In this document: piece by piece, positions 16,446 to 25,451 of the stretch
Numbering within the stretch: the first letter of the stretch is position 1
Layout: each line of letters starts with the position of its first letter
Origin: JAPOUP01 sp965221405
GTDB lineage: Bacteria; Pseudomonadota; Alphaproteobacteria; Rhodobacterales; Rhodobacteraceae
Assembly (NCBI GenBank): GCA_965221405.1
Contig: CBDCSE010000002.1
Span: forward strand, 124,001-188,000
Length of the DNA: 64,000 nt
Reading direction: 5' to 3'
Notes under the pieces: generated by a model
What the model saw: the letters and a program-made list of their open reading frames with translations, nothing else
Databases searched by the model: none
What the model was told of the DNA's origin: nothing
Position numbers and translations under genes: made by a program

Positions 16446-18014
16446 TCAGGAGAGAACAGCCGGCTCCGCCCGGACCTCCAGCAGGTTGCGCGCGTCGCGC
16501 CCGCAGGCGATGGCGACGAGATGGACGGTCTTGCCGTGATAGGTGTCGGCATAGCCACGCTTGCGCATCTGGGCGTGCGCGGTCGCCAGTGCCGTCTCGA
16601 TATCTCCGGCCCCCTCGGCCATCTTGAACTCGAGGATGAACACCTGATCTCCGAGATGCGCCACCATGTCGGCCCGCCCGTGGCTGGTGGCCGCCTCGGC
16701 GCGCACATCGACGCCGATGGCGCGGAAGGCCATGTGCAGCAGGCTGGCGTACCAGGCCTCGTAGCGGGCCAGATCCCCCGTCGTGTGCCACTGGTAGGGA
16801 ATGCTGGCCAGCCAGGCCTTGAGTGTGTCCGCGAAGCCCGTGAAATCGTTGGTCTCGAGCCGGTCCCGCAAGGCCTCGCCTTCGTCCAGGGGCACCCGGT
16901 CCTGCGGGGACAGGGCCGCCAGCAGCTGATCGTTCAGGCTGAGCCTGACCTCCTGATTGGGACAGTCGAGCCGGTAGAGGGTGCGGTGGCCCTTGCGGAC
17001 CTCGTCCGTGATGGTCAGGTAGCCGGTCTGGAACAGCAGGGCCTCGGCGCTGATGTCATCGACATCGAACTTCGAGACCAGTGACTCGTCGGCCAGCATG
17101 CCTTCCAGTTCCAGCGGGCTGACGGATTTCCTCTTCAGCGTCTCGAAGAGGAAGCGCGGCGAGCCGGTCTGGAACCAGTAGGGGCGGAATTCGCGATTGT
17201 CCAACAGCAGCAGCACGTCGAAGGGATTGTAGAGCCGCTCCGTGCCGCGCCAGCTGTAGCCGTTGTACCAGGTGCGGGTCGCCGCCCGGTCCAGCCCTTT
17301 GATCTCGGGCGCGAACACCGTGTCGAGATCGGCCTCGGTGTAGCCGCAGAGGGTGGCATAGCGGGGATCGAGGCTGATGTCCTTGAGGTTGTTGAGATCC
17401 GAGAACAGGCTGACCCTGGAGAACATGCTCACGCCGGTGACGAACACGAAACGGACATGCGCGGCGCTGTCCTTGATGATGCCATAGACGCCGCGCAGGG
17501 ACTCCCGGTTGGCCCGGGCCCGGTCAGGATCACTGAGGGCATCCAGGATCGGCTTGTCGTATTCATCGACGAGGATCACGACCCGTTTTCCTGTCTTGTG
17601 ATGGAGACGGTCCAGTAACTCGAACAGAGACTCCGGCGCCGTTTGCCATGGTCCTGCCGACAGATTTGCGGCGCGCTCGATCGCCTGCAGCTGCACGAGA
17701 ACGCTGCGCTCGATATCCTCCGGCCCATCATACCTGCCGCCAAAGCTCAGGCGCACCACCGGGTGGGGCACCGACCAGTCCCAGTGGCCATGGATGGCCA
17801 GCCCCCGGAAGAGGGCCTCCCGCCCCTCGAAGAGGGCCTTGATGGTGTCAAGGAGCAGGCTCTTGCCGAACCGCCGCGGGCGCGAGAGGAACCAGTGATC
17901 GCCACGCTCGACCAGGTCCCGGATCAGCGGGGTCTTGTCGACGTAGTAGCTGCCGGTCTCCCGCAGGCGGGCAAAGGACTGGATGCCGATGGGCAGGCGT
18001 TGGCGGGTCATCAA
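16446..18014 (-). CDS. AAA-ATPase-like protein with C-terminal PD-(D/E)XK nuclease domain
   Basis: This 522-residue protein has the AAA-ATPase_like plus DUF1703/PDDEXK_9 architecture. It starts with LPIGIQSFARLRETGSYYVDKT and the Walker A variant FLSRPRRFGKSLLLDTIKALF (about 41-61). Walker B is VVILVDEYDKPILDAL. The C-terminal nuclease-like core is VRAEAATSHGRADMVAHLGDQVFILEFKMAEG with the D-(x)n-E-x-K triad. It is very abundant in host-associated bacteria and often multicopy; a role in defence or mobile elements is suspected but unproven. The reading frame is intact. It is flanked by mobile debris on both sides. Confidence 0.85.
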   Translation of the reverse strand: MMTRQRLPIGIQSFARLRETGSYYVDKTPLIRDLVERGDHWFLSRPRRFGKSLLLDTIKALFEGREALFRGLAIHGHWDWSVPHPVVRLSFGGRYDGPEDIERSVLVQLQAIERAANLSAGPWQTAPESLFELLDRLHHKTGKRVVILVDEYDKPILDALSDPDRARANRESLRGVYGIIKDSAAHVRFVFVTGVSMFSRVSLFSDLNNLKDISLDPRYATLCGYTEADLDTVFAPEIKGLDRAATRTWYNGYSWRGTERLYNPFDVLLLLDNREFRPYWFQTGSPRFLFETLKRKSVSPLELEGMLADESLVSKFDVDDISAEALLFQTGYLTITDEVRKGHRTLYRLDCPNQEVRLSLNDQLLAALSPQDRVPLDEGEALRDRLETNDFTGFADTLKAWLASIPYQWHTTGDLARYEAWYASLLHMAFRAIGVDVRAEAATSHGRADMVAHLGDQVFILEFKMAEGAGDIETALATAHAQMRKRGYADTYHGKTVHLVAIACGRDARNLLEVRAEPAVLS

Positions 18015-18059
18015 TTGTATCCTTCATGGAAAGTCGACATTCTCCCGGCGGTTGCCGTG

Positions 18060-18465
18060 ACCTTGGGCGTTCCTGACAACACCCTTGCCCGCGGCCGGAA
18101 AGCTGCAGTGCCGACATGCTCCCGTAGCGGTTCCAGACCTCGCCTAGAAGTTTCTCAGCTCTGGAGTCAAGATTCACTTGATTTATTCCGCAACGAGCGC
18201 AACACTGTCGCCCGCCGCCCGGAAACGGCCCAGGTTGCCGTAGAGCGCGCGCGGCATGATGCCCCGGTCGACGACGATGCGGCCGTCCGAAACCGTCTTC
18301 GCGCCAGCCGGTCCGCTCGCAGAGCCCGCGGCCCGGCCCGTGCCGCCGGAGCGGAGCGCCCCGGCGAGCCAGCCAGGCGTCCGCGAACCGGAATGGCGGA
18401 GACCGGCCCGCATGGCCCGCCATATAGGCGAGCGGAATCAAATATACAGGTGTGAACTGTTGCAA
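18060..18465 (-). pseudogene. Possible DUF4065 (Panacea/SocA-type) antitoxin remnant
   Basis: Minus-strand frames across this stretch carry pieces resembling the Panacea antitoxin domain. These are QQFTPVYLIPLAYMAGHAGR from ATG 18,465 and, after frame changes, the C-terminal helix LDSRAEKLLGEVWNRYGSMSALQLS near 18,110-18,180. The centre (IMPRALYGNLGRF) resembles the family's 'P-V-x-x-x-L-Y' strand. At least two frameshifts prevent a full product. Panacea domains neutralise diverse toxins. The family call is tentative. Confidence 0.4.
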
Positions 18466-18498
18466 GGTCCGGACGCGGTGGTTCGGGGATTGGTTTTT

Positions 18499-18750
18499 TC
18501 AGCCGAGCCACAGACCGAGGATGGCAACGGCAAGGCCGATCATGCCAGCCATGGCCAGGATCAGTCGCGTCTCGCGATGCGCAGCCTCCTTGTCGCGCCG
18601 TTCCATATCGGCGCGCAATCGGTCCATCGCGCTTTCGTTCTTGGCAAGGCTGGCATCGATCCGTGATTCCATCGCGTCCATCTCCGCGCGCATCGCGGTC
18701 ATATTGCCTTTGAGCTCGGCGATCACGATCGCGTTTTGCTGTTGATCCAT
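18499..18750 (-). CDS. Small coiled-coil membrane protein
   Basis: This 83-residue protein of unknown function has a long heptad-patterned helix (AELKGNMTAMRAEMDAMESR to about residue 58) followed by one C-terminal membrane segment (LILAMAGMIGLAVAILGLWLG). This small coiled-coil plus transmembrane architecture is common among hypothetical proteins of Alphaproteobacteria, often beside nuclease-like or transposon genes. No enzymatic motif is present. It probably sits in the inner membrane with the coil in the cytoplasm. Confidence 0.65.
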   Translation of the reverse strand: MDQQQNAIVIAELKGNMTAMRAEMDAMESRIDASLAKNESAMDRLRADMERRDKEAAHRETRLILAMAGMIGLAVAILGLWLG

Positions 18751-18783
18751 CTTCCTATCCTAAATCCCGGATTCCGCGGGGTC

Positions 18784-19218
18784 AACGGCGGTAGGATGTT
18801 TGAGGGCGCCACCGCGGTCCGGCCTGCTCTCCCCGGCGGTTGGTGGATCATCGACCAGCCCGAGCTGCATCTGGGCAGCGAGATCGTGGTGCCCGATCTG
18901 GTGGGGTGGCGACGGGAAACGATGCCCGACTACCCGGATGCCGCCTACTGCACCATCGCTCCCGATTGGGTTTGCGAGGTGCTGTCTCCGACAACACGAA
19001 GGCTCGACCTCCATGAGAAGCGGCCATTCTACGCCAGTGAGAATGTCAGCCACCTCTGGCTTGTCGATCCGGTCGAGCGGGAACTCGAAGTGTTCGAGCT
19101 CAAGGACGGTCACTGGCTGCTGGTTGCTGCCCTGAAGGATGACGACCAGGTGAACCTGCGGCCGTTTGAGGCCATAACCTTCAGTCTGGCGGACCTTTGG
19201 CCGGAGACACCGGGTTGA
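18784..19218 (+). pseudogene. Uma2-family protein, C-terminal fragment
   Basis: This frame lacks the Uma2 N-terminus and begins effectively at GGWWIIDQPELHLGSEIVVPD, where the catalytic half starts. It continues through WVCEVLSPTTRRLDLHEKR, YASENVSHLWLVDPVERELEV and a normal C-terminus. It therefore keeps the PD...E-x-K-like core but no N-terminal domain. It could be the missing half of the fragment at 12,968, whose last family-like residues (GRGGPG) immediately precede GGWWIID in intact homologues. Whether the truncated protein is made is unknown; no good start site is visible. Confidence 0.6.
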
Positions 19219-19511
19219 GACAATGCGTTTCGAAGCGGTAAGGACGCGCTATTCCAGTGGAAAGCGTATGCGAAAGTGGAAATTTCGCTGTCGCAGATCC
19301 AGGATCCGGAGCCGAAGCGCCTCTTATCCGCAGCGACATCCGGCATTGGCCTCATGTGACCACCGCATCCATTGTCGCCGATCCGCGGGATGGGAAGCGG
19401 GTCGCCGTCCGCGTGGGATACGGCGAACCGCAAGGCAATGCGTAACTGCCCTTTCCAGTTCCCGCGGGCGCGGTCTATACGCGTCTCGCATCATTCGGAA
19501 AGGGAAGGCGC
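19219..19511. other. Gap upstream of trxB
   Basis: Almost 300 bp without a recognisable gene on either strand. It probably holds the trxB promoter and leader. CGGAAAGGGAAGGCG directly precedes the trxB ATG and supplies its ribosome binding site. No terminator for the Uma2 fragment was seen. Confidence 0.5.
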
Positions 19512-20456
19512 ATGGAGACGTCACGTCACAGCAGGGTTCTGATCGTTGGCTCGGGGCCAGCAGGTTACACCGCCGCGGTCTACGCGAGCCGAGCGATGCT
19601 TGAACCTCTGCTGGTGCAGGGCATCCAGCCCGGTGGCCAGCTCACGATCACGACCGACGTCGAGAACTGGCCTGGTGACAGGGAAGTCATGGGCCCTGAC
19701 CTGATGGTTCGGATGGAGGATCACGCACGTGCCGTCGGAACCGAAATCGTCAGCGACCACATTACGTCGATCGATCTGGCGGCCCGCCCCTTCAGCGCAA
19801 AGGGAGATAGCGGCGCGACCTATACGGCGGACGCCGTGATTCTCGCCACCGGCGCCCAAGCGAACTGGCTCGGGCTTCCAAGCGAGGAGAAATTCAAGGG
19901 ATTCGGGGTCTCGGCATGCGCGACGTGTGACGGATTTTTCTACCGTGGGAAGGAGGTAGCGGTCGTGGGCGGCGGAAACACGGCGGTTGAGGAAGCGCTG
20001 TTCTTGACCAACTTCGCCACCAAGGTCATGCTGATACACCGCCGGGACAAACTTCGCGCCGACAGGATCCTGCAGCATCGCCTGTTCGAAAACCCGAAAA
20101 CCGAGATCTTGTGGAATCACACGGTCGACGAGATTCTCGGCAGCGACTCCCCTCCCGGCGTTGAGGGAGTCCGGATCAGGCATGTGCGGTCAGGCCAGAC
20201 CACGGTCGTGCCATGTGCGGGTTTTTTCGTCGCCATTGGCCATTCGCCCGCAAGTGAATTGGTAAGGGACCAGCTGGAAACCCACTCGGGCGGGTATGTC
20301 GTGACCGGGCCTGACAGCACCGCCACGTCGATTCCGGGCGTATTCGCGGCGGGAGACCTGACCGACCGCGAATTCCGGCAGGCCGTGACAAGTGCCGGCA
20401 TGGGATGCATGGCGGCACTGGAGGCGGAGCGGTTTCTCGCTGAGAGCGGTGGCTGA
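19512..20456 (+). CDS. trxB: Thioredoxin-disulfide reductase
   Basis: TrxB uses NADPH and FAD to reduce thioredoxin in the cytoplasm. The 314-residue protein has the FAD fold (VLIVGSGPAGYTAAVYASRA), the redox-active CATC at Cys136/Cys139 in SACATCDGFFYRG, and the NADPH fold (VAVVGGGNTAVEEALFL). The C-terminal FAD motif GVFAAGDLTDREFRQAVTSAGMG is also present. Length and motifs are canonical. ATG 19512 follows a GGGAAGG site. It would recharge thioredoxins such as the CnoX-like protein at 7.7-8.7 kb, though the main thioredoxin is not in this window. Confidence 0.95.
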   Translation: METSRHSRVLIVGSGPAGYTAAVYASRAMLEPLLVQGIQPGGQLTITTDVENWPGDREVMGPDLMVRMEDHARAVGTEIVSDHITSIDLAARPFSAKGDSGATYTADAVILATGAQANWLGLPSEEKFKGFGVSACATCDGFFYRGKEVAVVGGGNTAVEEALFLTNFATKVMLIHRRDKLRADRILQHRLFENPKTEILWNHTVDEILGSDSPPGVEGVRIRHVRSGQTTVVPCAGFFVAIGHSPASELVRDQLETHSGGYVVTGPDSTATSIPGVFAAGDLTDREFRQAVTSAGMGCMAALEAERFLAESGG

Positions 20457-20613
20457 ACCTTGCCCGACGAGCGGGACAATCGCATCCGGATTTCGGCCTG
20501 ACATGAGCTTTCCCTCAACGCTCCGGGAGGCTCAGGGACGCCATCTCTCTCCTTCGCGAAATGAAGCCCCGGCGACAAGACCGGGAGCGGTCTGAAACCT
20601 TCGCGCGGGATTG

Positions 20614-21115
20614 ATGAAGACCCTACAGCACGGGAACCCGGTTGCCAACGTCCACGATGGAGGCGACTGCATCACAGCGGCAGAGCGGTGCCTGGCGAAG
20701 GCGGGCACCGCCCTCGTCGAGCGGGCTGCCGGGACCGGCCTGGCGGCGGACGTCGCGGCCTTGTACCGGGACGACCCGCCGCGGTTCGCGACATGGTCTT
20801 AGACATGGCCCGCTCGGTCCTGGCGGACGCGTTCGGGGTGCCCGGCGGCCACGGGCCGTCGCTGTAGGCCGACGGCAGGATCTACTGGAAGGCCGCGGCC
20901 TGAGGCTCGCCCTGACGGCATGCGGGAAGACGCCCGAAGCACCGGGTCTCCCGATGTGCCTGACGGCCCGCGGGAGCGGGGACGCATGGAAAAGGCTCTG
21001 CGGGAGCGTTCCGGCGGGATCCTGCCGGACCTCCGTGAGCGGGAGGGGATGCCCGGGGGGGGCCGTGTCGCCGCCGGTCCCGCTGGACGGGGTCATGATG
21101 CGCTTATGTTGCGGT
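20614..21115 (+). pseudogene. Transposase N-terminal half, left inverted copy (ISKra4-like)
   Basis: Plus-strand frames from ATG 20,614 give an N-terminus with ITAAERCLAKAGTALVERAA and LAADVAALYRDDPPRF. Frame changes lead to DMARSVLADAFGVPGGHGPS, a segment ending in LTARGSGDAWKRLCG, and the last coding block, which stops at LDGVMMRL. The same protein is encoded in the opposite direction at 24,305-24,970, and both copies stop at the same codon. The LDGVMMR motif looks like the first catalytic Asp region of ISKra4-type transposases. The copy has an internal deletion and several frameshifts. Confidence 0.5.
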
Positions 21116-21195
21116 CAGGGATATGTTGCGGAGCGGTCGCATCGGCCTGCCACGCACGGGAACCCTCCATCCGGCCGCACCATAGTCTTTTGCGG

Positions 21196-22191
21196 TCAGG
21201 GCGGGTCAAGGAAGGCCATCAGCCCCCTGTCCTCCTTCCAGGGACGGTCGGGCCCTTCTTCCGCCGCGCCGCACAGCGCCATCGCCCTGGCCTTCGTCCC
21301 GGGATCGATCCCGGCGTGGACGTCTGTGGTGCCGGGGCTCTGATGACCCGGCCAGGAGCGGATCGTGTCCAGGTCGATCCCGGACCTGGGCATGAGGCAG
21401 GCGCCCGTGTGGCGAACCATGTGCGGCGTCACTTTCCTCCCCTCCAGCTCCGGCACGCGGGCGGCACAGCGTGCCACGAGCCGGTAGACCCCGAACCGGG
21501 TGTACGGTCTCCGCTGCCGGCCGAGGAAGACGGCATCGCCGTCGGCCCGGCCCTGCAGGAGCCCGGAAAGAGCGCGCCCGGTCCGTGGCCAGAGCGGGCA
21601 CCGCCGGCGCTTTCCGCCCTTGCCGTGGATCATCGCGGGCGCATGGCGACCGTCGCGCCGCCCGATCCGGAGGTTCCCCTTCACGGGGCCGGTCGCCTCG
21701 GAGACGCGCGCGGCGGAGCTGAAGGGGAACAGCAGCGGGGCGTGTTCCGTTCGGCCGCGTCGGGCGCCGCGGTTCGGGACCTTGATGGGCGCCTCCATCT
21801 CCGCCCTGCCCAGCCAGCCGACCGGCTGCGGCGTCGCCTTCCTCAGGGCGGTCGAGCGGATGCCGGCGCTCCATTCCAGGCGGGCGGGGTCGCGGCTGGC
21901 GACGAAGCGGGCGAAGGCCCGGGCCGCGGCCAGCCGCTGGTTGCGGGTCCGCACGGAGCGGCCACGGCCTTCCTCCAGGTGGGCAGGGAACCCGGGCACG
22001 CGCCGGGGCGTGGGATCGTCCGGCGCGGTCCGCCCGGCCGGCCTGCGGGTCCCTGCCCTGGGGAACGGGACCGGCGGCCTGAAGGTGTCGCGGCAGCTGG
22101 GCCGGGTGCTGCGCGCGGGATTGCGCTCGGTGACGACGTGCCCGGCCAGGAACCGGCGCAGCCAGGGGCCGGGCGCGCGTGGATCACTCAT
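21196..22191 (-). pseudogene. RIT tyrosine recombinase C (probably inactive)
   Basis: The frame is intact from ATG 22,191 for 331 residues and overlaps the upstream recombinase gene by 8 nt. It has the SAM-like N-terminal domain (RNQRLAAARAFARFVASRDP), the first catalytic Arg in AARVSEATG, and HMVRHTGACLMPRSGIDLDTI followed by WPGH. The nucleophile region reads TTDVHAGID where homologues have TTxVYAxID, so the catalytic Tyr appears to be His. That would abolish strand cleavage. GC content is very high, as in the other members of the trio. Confidence 0.65.
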
Positions 22192-23060
22192 GGCCGCCTC
22201 CGTTGACATGGCGGTCGAAGCGGACCGGGGCCTCCCGCAGCGGTCCGGGCGTCATCGTGAGGTGGACCCGGGTCCCGTCGGGATGGGCGTGGCCGGGCCA
22301 GGTGGAGAGTGCCGGCAGCGGGCGCTGCACGCCGGCTCCTTGCCGGTACCGGGATTCCAGCCGGTGTGCCGCAGCCGCGTGCCGCGGTGGGTGAGGGCAC
22401 GGCGCGCGTCGTCCGTCTTTCCCGTCATGCCGGAGCCCGGCCGCACCGGGCAGCCTCTTGAACGCGCCATGGACGGCGCTTCCGGCCAGGGGGGTGCCGT
22501 CGGGGTTCGCGGGCACGGCCGAGGCCCCGCGCTGCGGCAACGGGCGCTCGATGCGCCTGGCGACATGGGTCCGCAGGGCATCGACGGGCTGCGGGCCGAC
22601 CGGTACGGGCCGGGACCTGTAGAACCTCGTGCCGCGTATGGCCAGGACCGCCCCGGCCAGGCCGGCGCCGTCGGGCGTCAGGCGCTGCGCCCCGCCGAGC
22701 CGAAGGCCTGCGCCGTAGAGAAGCGGGAGCGGCGCCCGCAGGGTGTCCGCCCCGAGCTGGACCGGGCGCCGGCAGCTGGCGCCGACCGCGCCGAACAGCC
22801 GCCGCAGCCCTTCGCGGGAGAAGACGTGCGGCGGTGCGGAGCGCGGCTTCCCCGGTCCGTCCTCCGGTGCCGGAAGCGGAGACCGGGCGACGGGGCCCCG
22901 GGCTGACCGCGTGGCGGTGGAACCCGTTCAGCGCGCCGTGCCTGCTGGCCCGGTGCCGGGTGGGACGGCCGCCGCCGGCAGGGAAGGCGGGGACGTCCGC
23001 GGCGGTGACGGAACCGCAGCCGGCGCTTTCGCCGGCATGCCTTCCGAAGCGATGCGGCAC
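22184..23060 (-). pseudogene. RIT tyrosine recombinase B, frameshifted
   Basis: The middle recombinase of the trio is spread over at least three reading frames. The C-terminal part is clear: a Leu-Arg-His box region near 22,370 and then a final segment LREAPVRFDRHVNGGGHE ending at 22,184. This is the usual C-terminus of the second recombinase in such trios (Arg-Phe-Asp-Arg followed by Gly-rich end). The N-terminal half is scrambled by frame changes and the start is not defined. It overlaps recombinase C by 8 nt. Confidence 0.5.
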
Positions 23061-24280
23061 GTGTGCGCCGGCGTCGAGCCTCGCGCCGTGCCGTGGCGCA
23101 ACGCATGGGATCCGCGACGCTTGCCCGTGACGCCGACCCGGTCGGGACGTCTCCTGACGACGTGCCCGACCGCGCCCGGGGTGATCGGCCGGATCGGGGT
23201 CTTCAGGGTCAGGAACGGCGCTCCCTCAGGGCGTCGGGGACGGCCGTCGCGGACGTAGCGCGGGATCGCCTGCCCGACGCCGCGCGAAAGCGGGTGGAGA
23301 TGCGTCCGCCCCGGCTTCGGACGGCGCACCTGCAGGATCTCCTCCGTCCGGTCGGGATCGTCGGGCCGCAGGCCGGCGACCTCCCCGGAACGCAGGCCGC
23401 AGGCGACCGGCACCATCAGGACCGCGCGGTCGCGAACGTCGGAAGGGCGGTCGCCCCCGGAGGTCGCGGGCAGGCGCAGGACCCCGTCCCGGTCCAGCCC
23501 CTTCGGGAGCGGCGTGCCGGGATGGAACCTCGGCGGCATGATCCCGTCCGCCAGTCCCGGCGCGCACCAGCCCCGGCCTTCCGCGGACCGGAAGAAGGTG
23601 CGGAGACATTCCGCGTGGTTGCGGACCGTGATCCGGCCGCGGTTGCGGGCATTCCAGCGCGCGGCCTCCCGGTCGATGTCGGCGATCCCGGTCCCGGCCA
23701 GGGCCACTCCGCGGCCGTCGGGGCGGTCAGGGAAGCCGTCGACGGCGTGCAGGCGGCCGCGAACCGTCGCTTCGGACAACCCGCGCCCGTCGCGCATCCA
23801 GGCCTTGAGGGCCGCGGCCTCCCCGGCGTGAGCGTGCCGCACCCTGGCCGGTTCGCCGGGCAGGCCGGCGAAGCGCAGCCACCGCTCCGCGTGGCCGATG
23901 GATTGCTGACACGCCTTGGGCGAGGCAGGCTGGCCGGATTGGTGCCCGTCAGGCAGCTCATCGGCAGCGGCTTCCACGCGCGCCACGCTGGCGCGCCCGC
24001 CCCCGTGCAGGTCCAGAAGACGAACCGGGCTGACCTGATGCCTCGCGGTCCCGCGCAACGCACGCCGACTGGCGCCGCCCTGGGCGCAGTGCTCAAGGCA
24101 GCCGGGCCGCGCGACAGCGCCCGACGATGTCGGGACGGGTGAAGGGAGTCCCGAACATTGTGATGTCTCCCTGGTGGCTGGAGACATCACAATGGCGATC
24201 GGCAGCGTGTCAGGAAACCATGTTGCGGCCGGATGGAGGGTTCCCGTGCGTGGCAGGCCGATGCGACCGCTCCGCAACAT
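22928..24280 (-). pseudogene. RIT tyrosine recombinase A, damaged at the 3' end
   Basis: This long open frame includes the core-binding domain (ACQQSIGHAERWLRFAGLP; ITVRNHAECLRTFFRSAEGR) and most of the catalytic domain. The first Arg lies in ACGLRSGEVAGL and the His-x-x-Arg box in GSHALRHGTAR. After this box the frame changes and the expected GH and Tyr motifs are missing from the continuing frame, so no full enzyme is made. The true start is probably near 24,100, inside the inverted arm region's promoter. It is first in the recombinase trio. Confidence 0.6.
24156..24194. promoter_or_regulatory. Perfect 15-bp inverted repeat upstream of recombinase A
   Basis: CATTGTGATGTCTCC (24,156-24,170) is repeated exactly in inverted orientation at 24,180-24,194, with a 9-nt spacer. 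It lies at the 5' end of the recombinase trio just inside the right arm. It may be a recombinase binding site or an operator. No U-run follows, so it is not a typical terminator. Confidence 0.55.
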
Positions 24281-24304
24281 ATCCCTGACCGCAACATAAG
24301 CGCA

Positions 24305-24970
24305 TCATGACCCCGTCCAGCGGGACCGGCGGCGAGACCGCCCCCCCGGGCATCCCCTCCCGCTCACGGAGGTCCGGCAGGATCCCGCCGGAACGCTCCT
24401 CCATGCGGCTCCCGGCCTCCCCGGAAAGCCGGCCCGGGGAGGCCGCCGGGGGGCCCTTCCCGCACAGCCGCCGCCGCGCGTCCCCGCTCCCGCGGGCCGT
24501 CAGGCCGCCCATGGGGTACATCGACAGCCCCGCCGCCGCCGGCGCCGTCCCGCACGGCGTCAGGCCGGGGACGGCCCCGGCGGAAACCGCGGACGCGCCC
24601 GTGCCCGGGGGACGGTACCGCGACCGCAGGAAGCCGGACGGCCCGGACACCGCCATCGCGCGCCCCGGCGTGACCTCCACCCTCCGGCAAGTCCCGCCGC
24701 CGGCCTCCAGGGACGGCCCGTGGCCGCCCGGCGCCCCGGACGCGTCCTTCAGGACCGGACGGGCAAGGCGGAGGACCATGTCGCGGAACGCGGCCCCGGC
24801 CCCGGCGGGCCGTCCCGGCAAAGGGCCGCGGTGTCCGCCGCCAGGCCGGCCCCGGCGGCCCGCCCGGCCAGGGCCACGCCCGCCCGCGCCAGGCCCTCCG
24901 CCGCCGCCGTGACGGATTCGCCTCCGCCGCGGATGCTGGCAGCCGGGGATTCGGGATGCAGGCTTTCCAT
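24305..24970 (-). pseudogene. Transposase N-terminal half, right inverted copy (ISKra4-like)
   Basis: A good start (AAGGAG seven nt before ATG 24,970) opens the same protein as at 20,614, with SVTAAAEGLARAGVALAGRA and LAADTAALCRDG. Frame changes then lead to EVTPGRAMAVSGPSGFLRSR, LSMYPMGGLTARGSG and finally LDGVMMRL, where homology stops at the RIT boundary. This copy is longer than the left one, which has an internal deletion. The two truncated halves face each other across the recombinase trio. Assignment to ISKra4 rests on recall of the domain pattern. Confidence 0.5.
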
Positions 24971-25451
24971 CGGAGTGCTCCTTTCCGCCCGTCCAGGGGC
25001 GTTCTCACATTGGCTTCAGGAGCGCCCTGCCACACCCGGGATACAGGCCCGGGAACGGCGGCGGACAGGGCAGACGTGGAAAAATCCCGGTCCGCGCCCC
25101 GGATTCTCGCGGAATCCGCCGGATCAGGGACGGTCTCCGGAGCCGGCCTGGGAAATGTCGTTTTGTTCCAGCCTATTGCAAAAAGAACGATCCGCCATAC
25201 GGGAACCACACCCTACTCGCGACCGCCCGTTGCGCCCTACGGCGCTCTGGCGGGCGTGTTACGGGGCCATGGATGTCCGATGCGTCGTCGGTACCCCGGG
25301 ATCAGGTGGCGAGCGCGATCATAGGCCCAAGCATGATGCACGTCACGACCGCGCCGGACACCAGCGCGAACATTCATACCCTGTTCCTCGCGCATTCCCG
25401 CGATGTCATACCACAGCTGTTCAACAAACCCGCGTTCTGTCGCGATGGCGA
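24971..25451. other. Region downstream of the first ABC operon with a small membrane-segment relic
   Basis: About 480 bp without a confident gene. On the minus strand near 25,302-25,370 a short frame reads MFALVSGAVVTCIMLGPMIALAT and stops, a single membrane segment. A one-base shift would join it to an upstream helical stretch (FVEQLWYDIAGMREEQG). It could be the last, broken gene of the ABC operon. GC-rich sequence near 25,000-25,130 holds nothing recognisable. Confidence 0.35.

Larger units (their letters stand above)
21004..24400 (-). mobile_element. Degenerate recombinase-in-trio (RIT) element with flanking inverted arms
   Basis: Three tyrosine recombinase genes follow one another on the minus strand with overlapping ends, the defining layout of RIT elements (ritA-ritB-ritC). 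They lie between near-identical inverted arms (about 21,004-21,178 and 24,225-24,400). The outer part of each arm is transposase coding sequence; the inner part (TTGCGGTCAGGGATATGTTG onward) is probably the RIT terminus. All three genes are damaged, so the element should be immobile. Exact element ends within the arms are uncertain. Confidence 0.65.
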
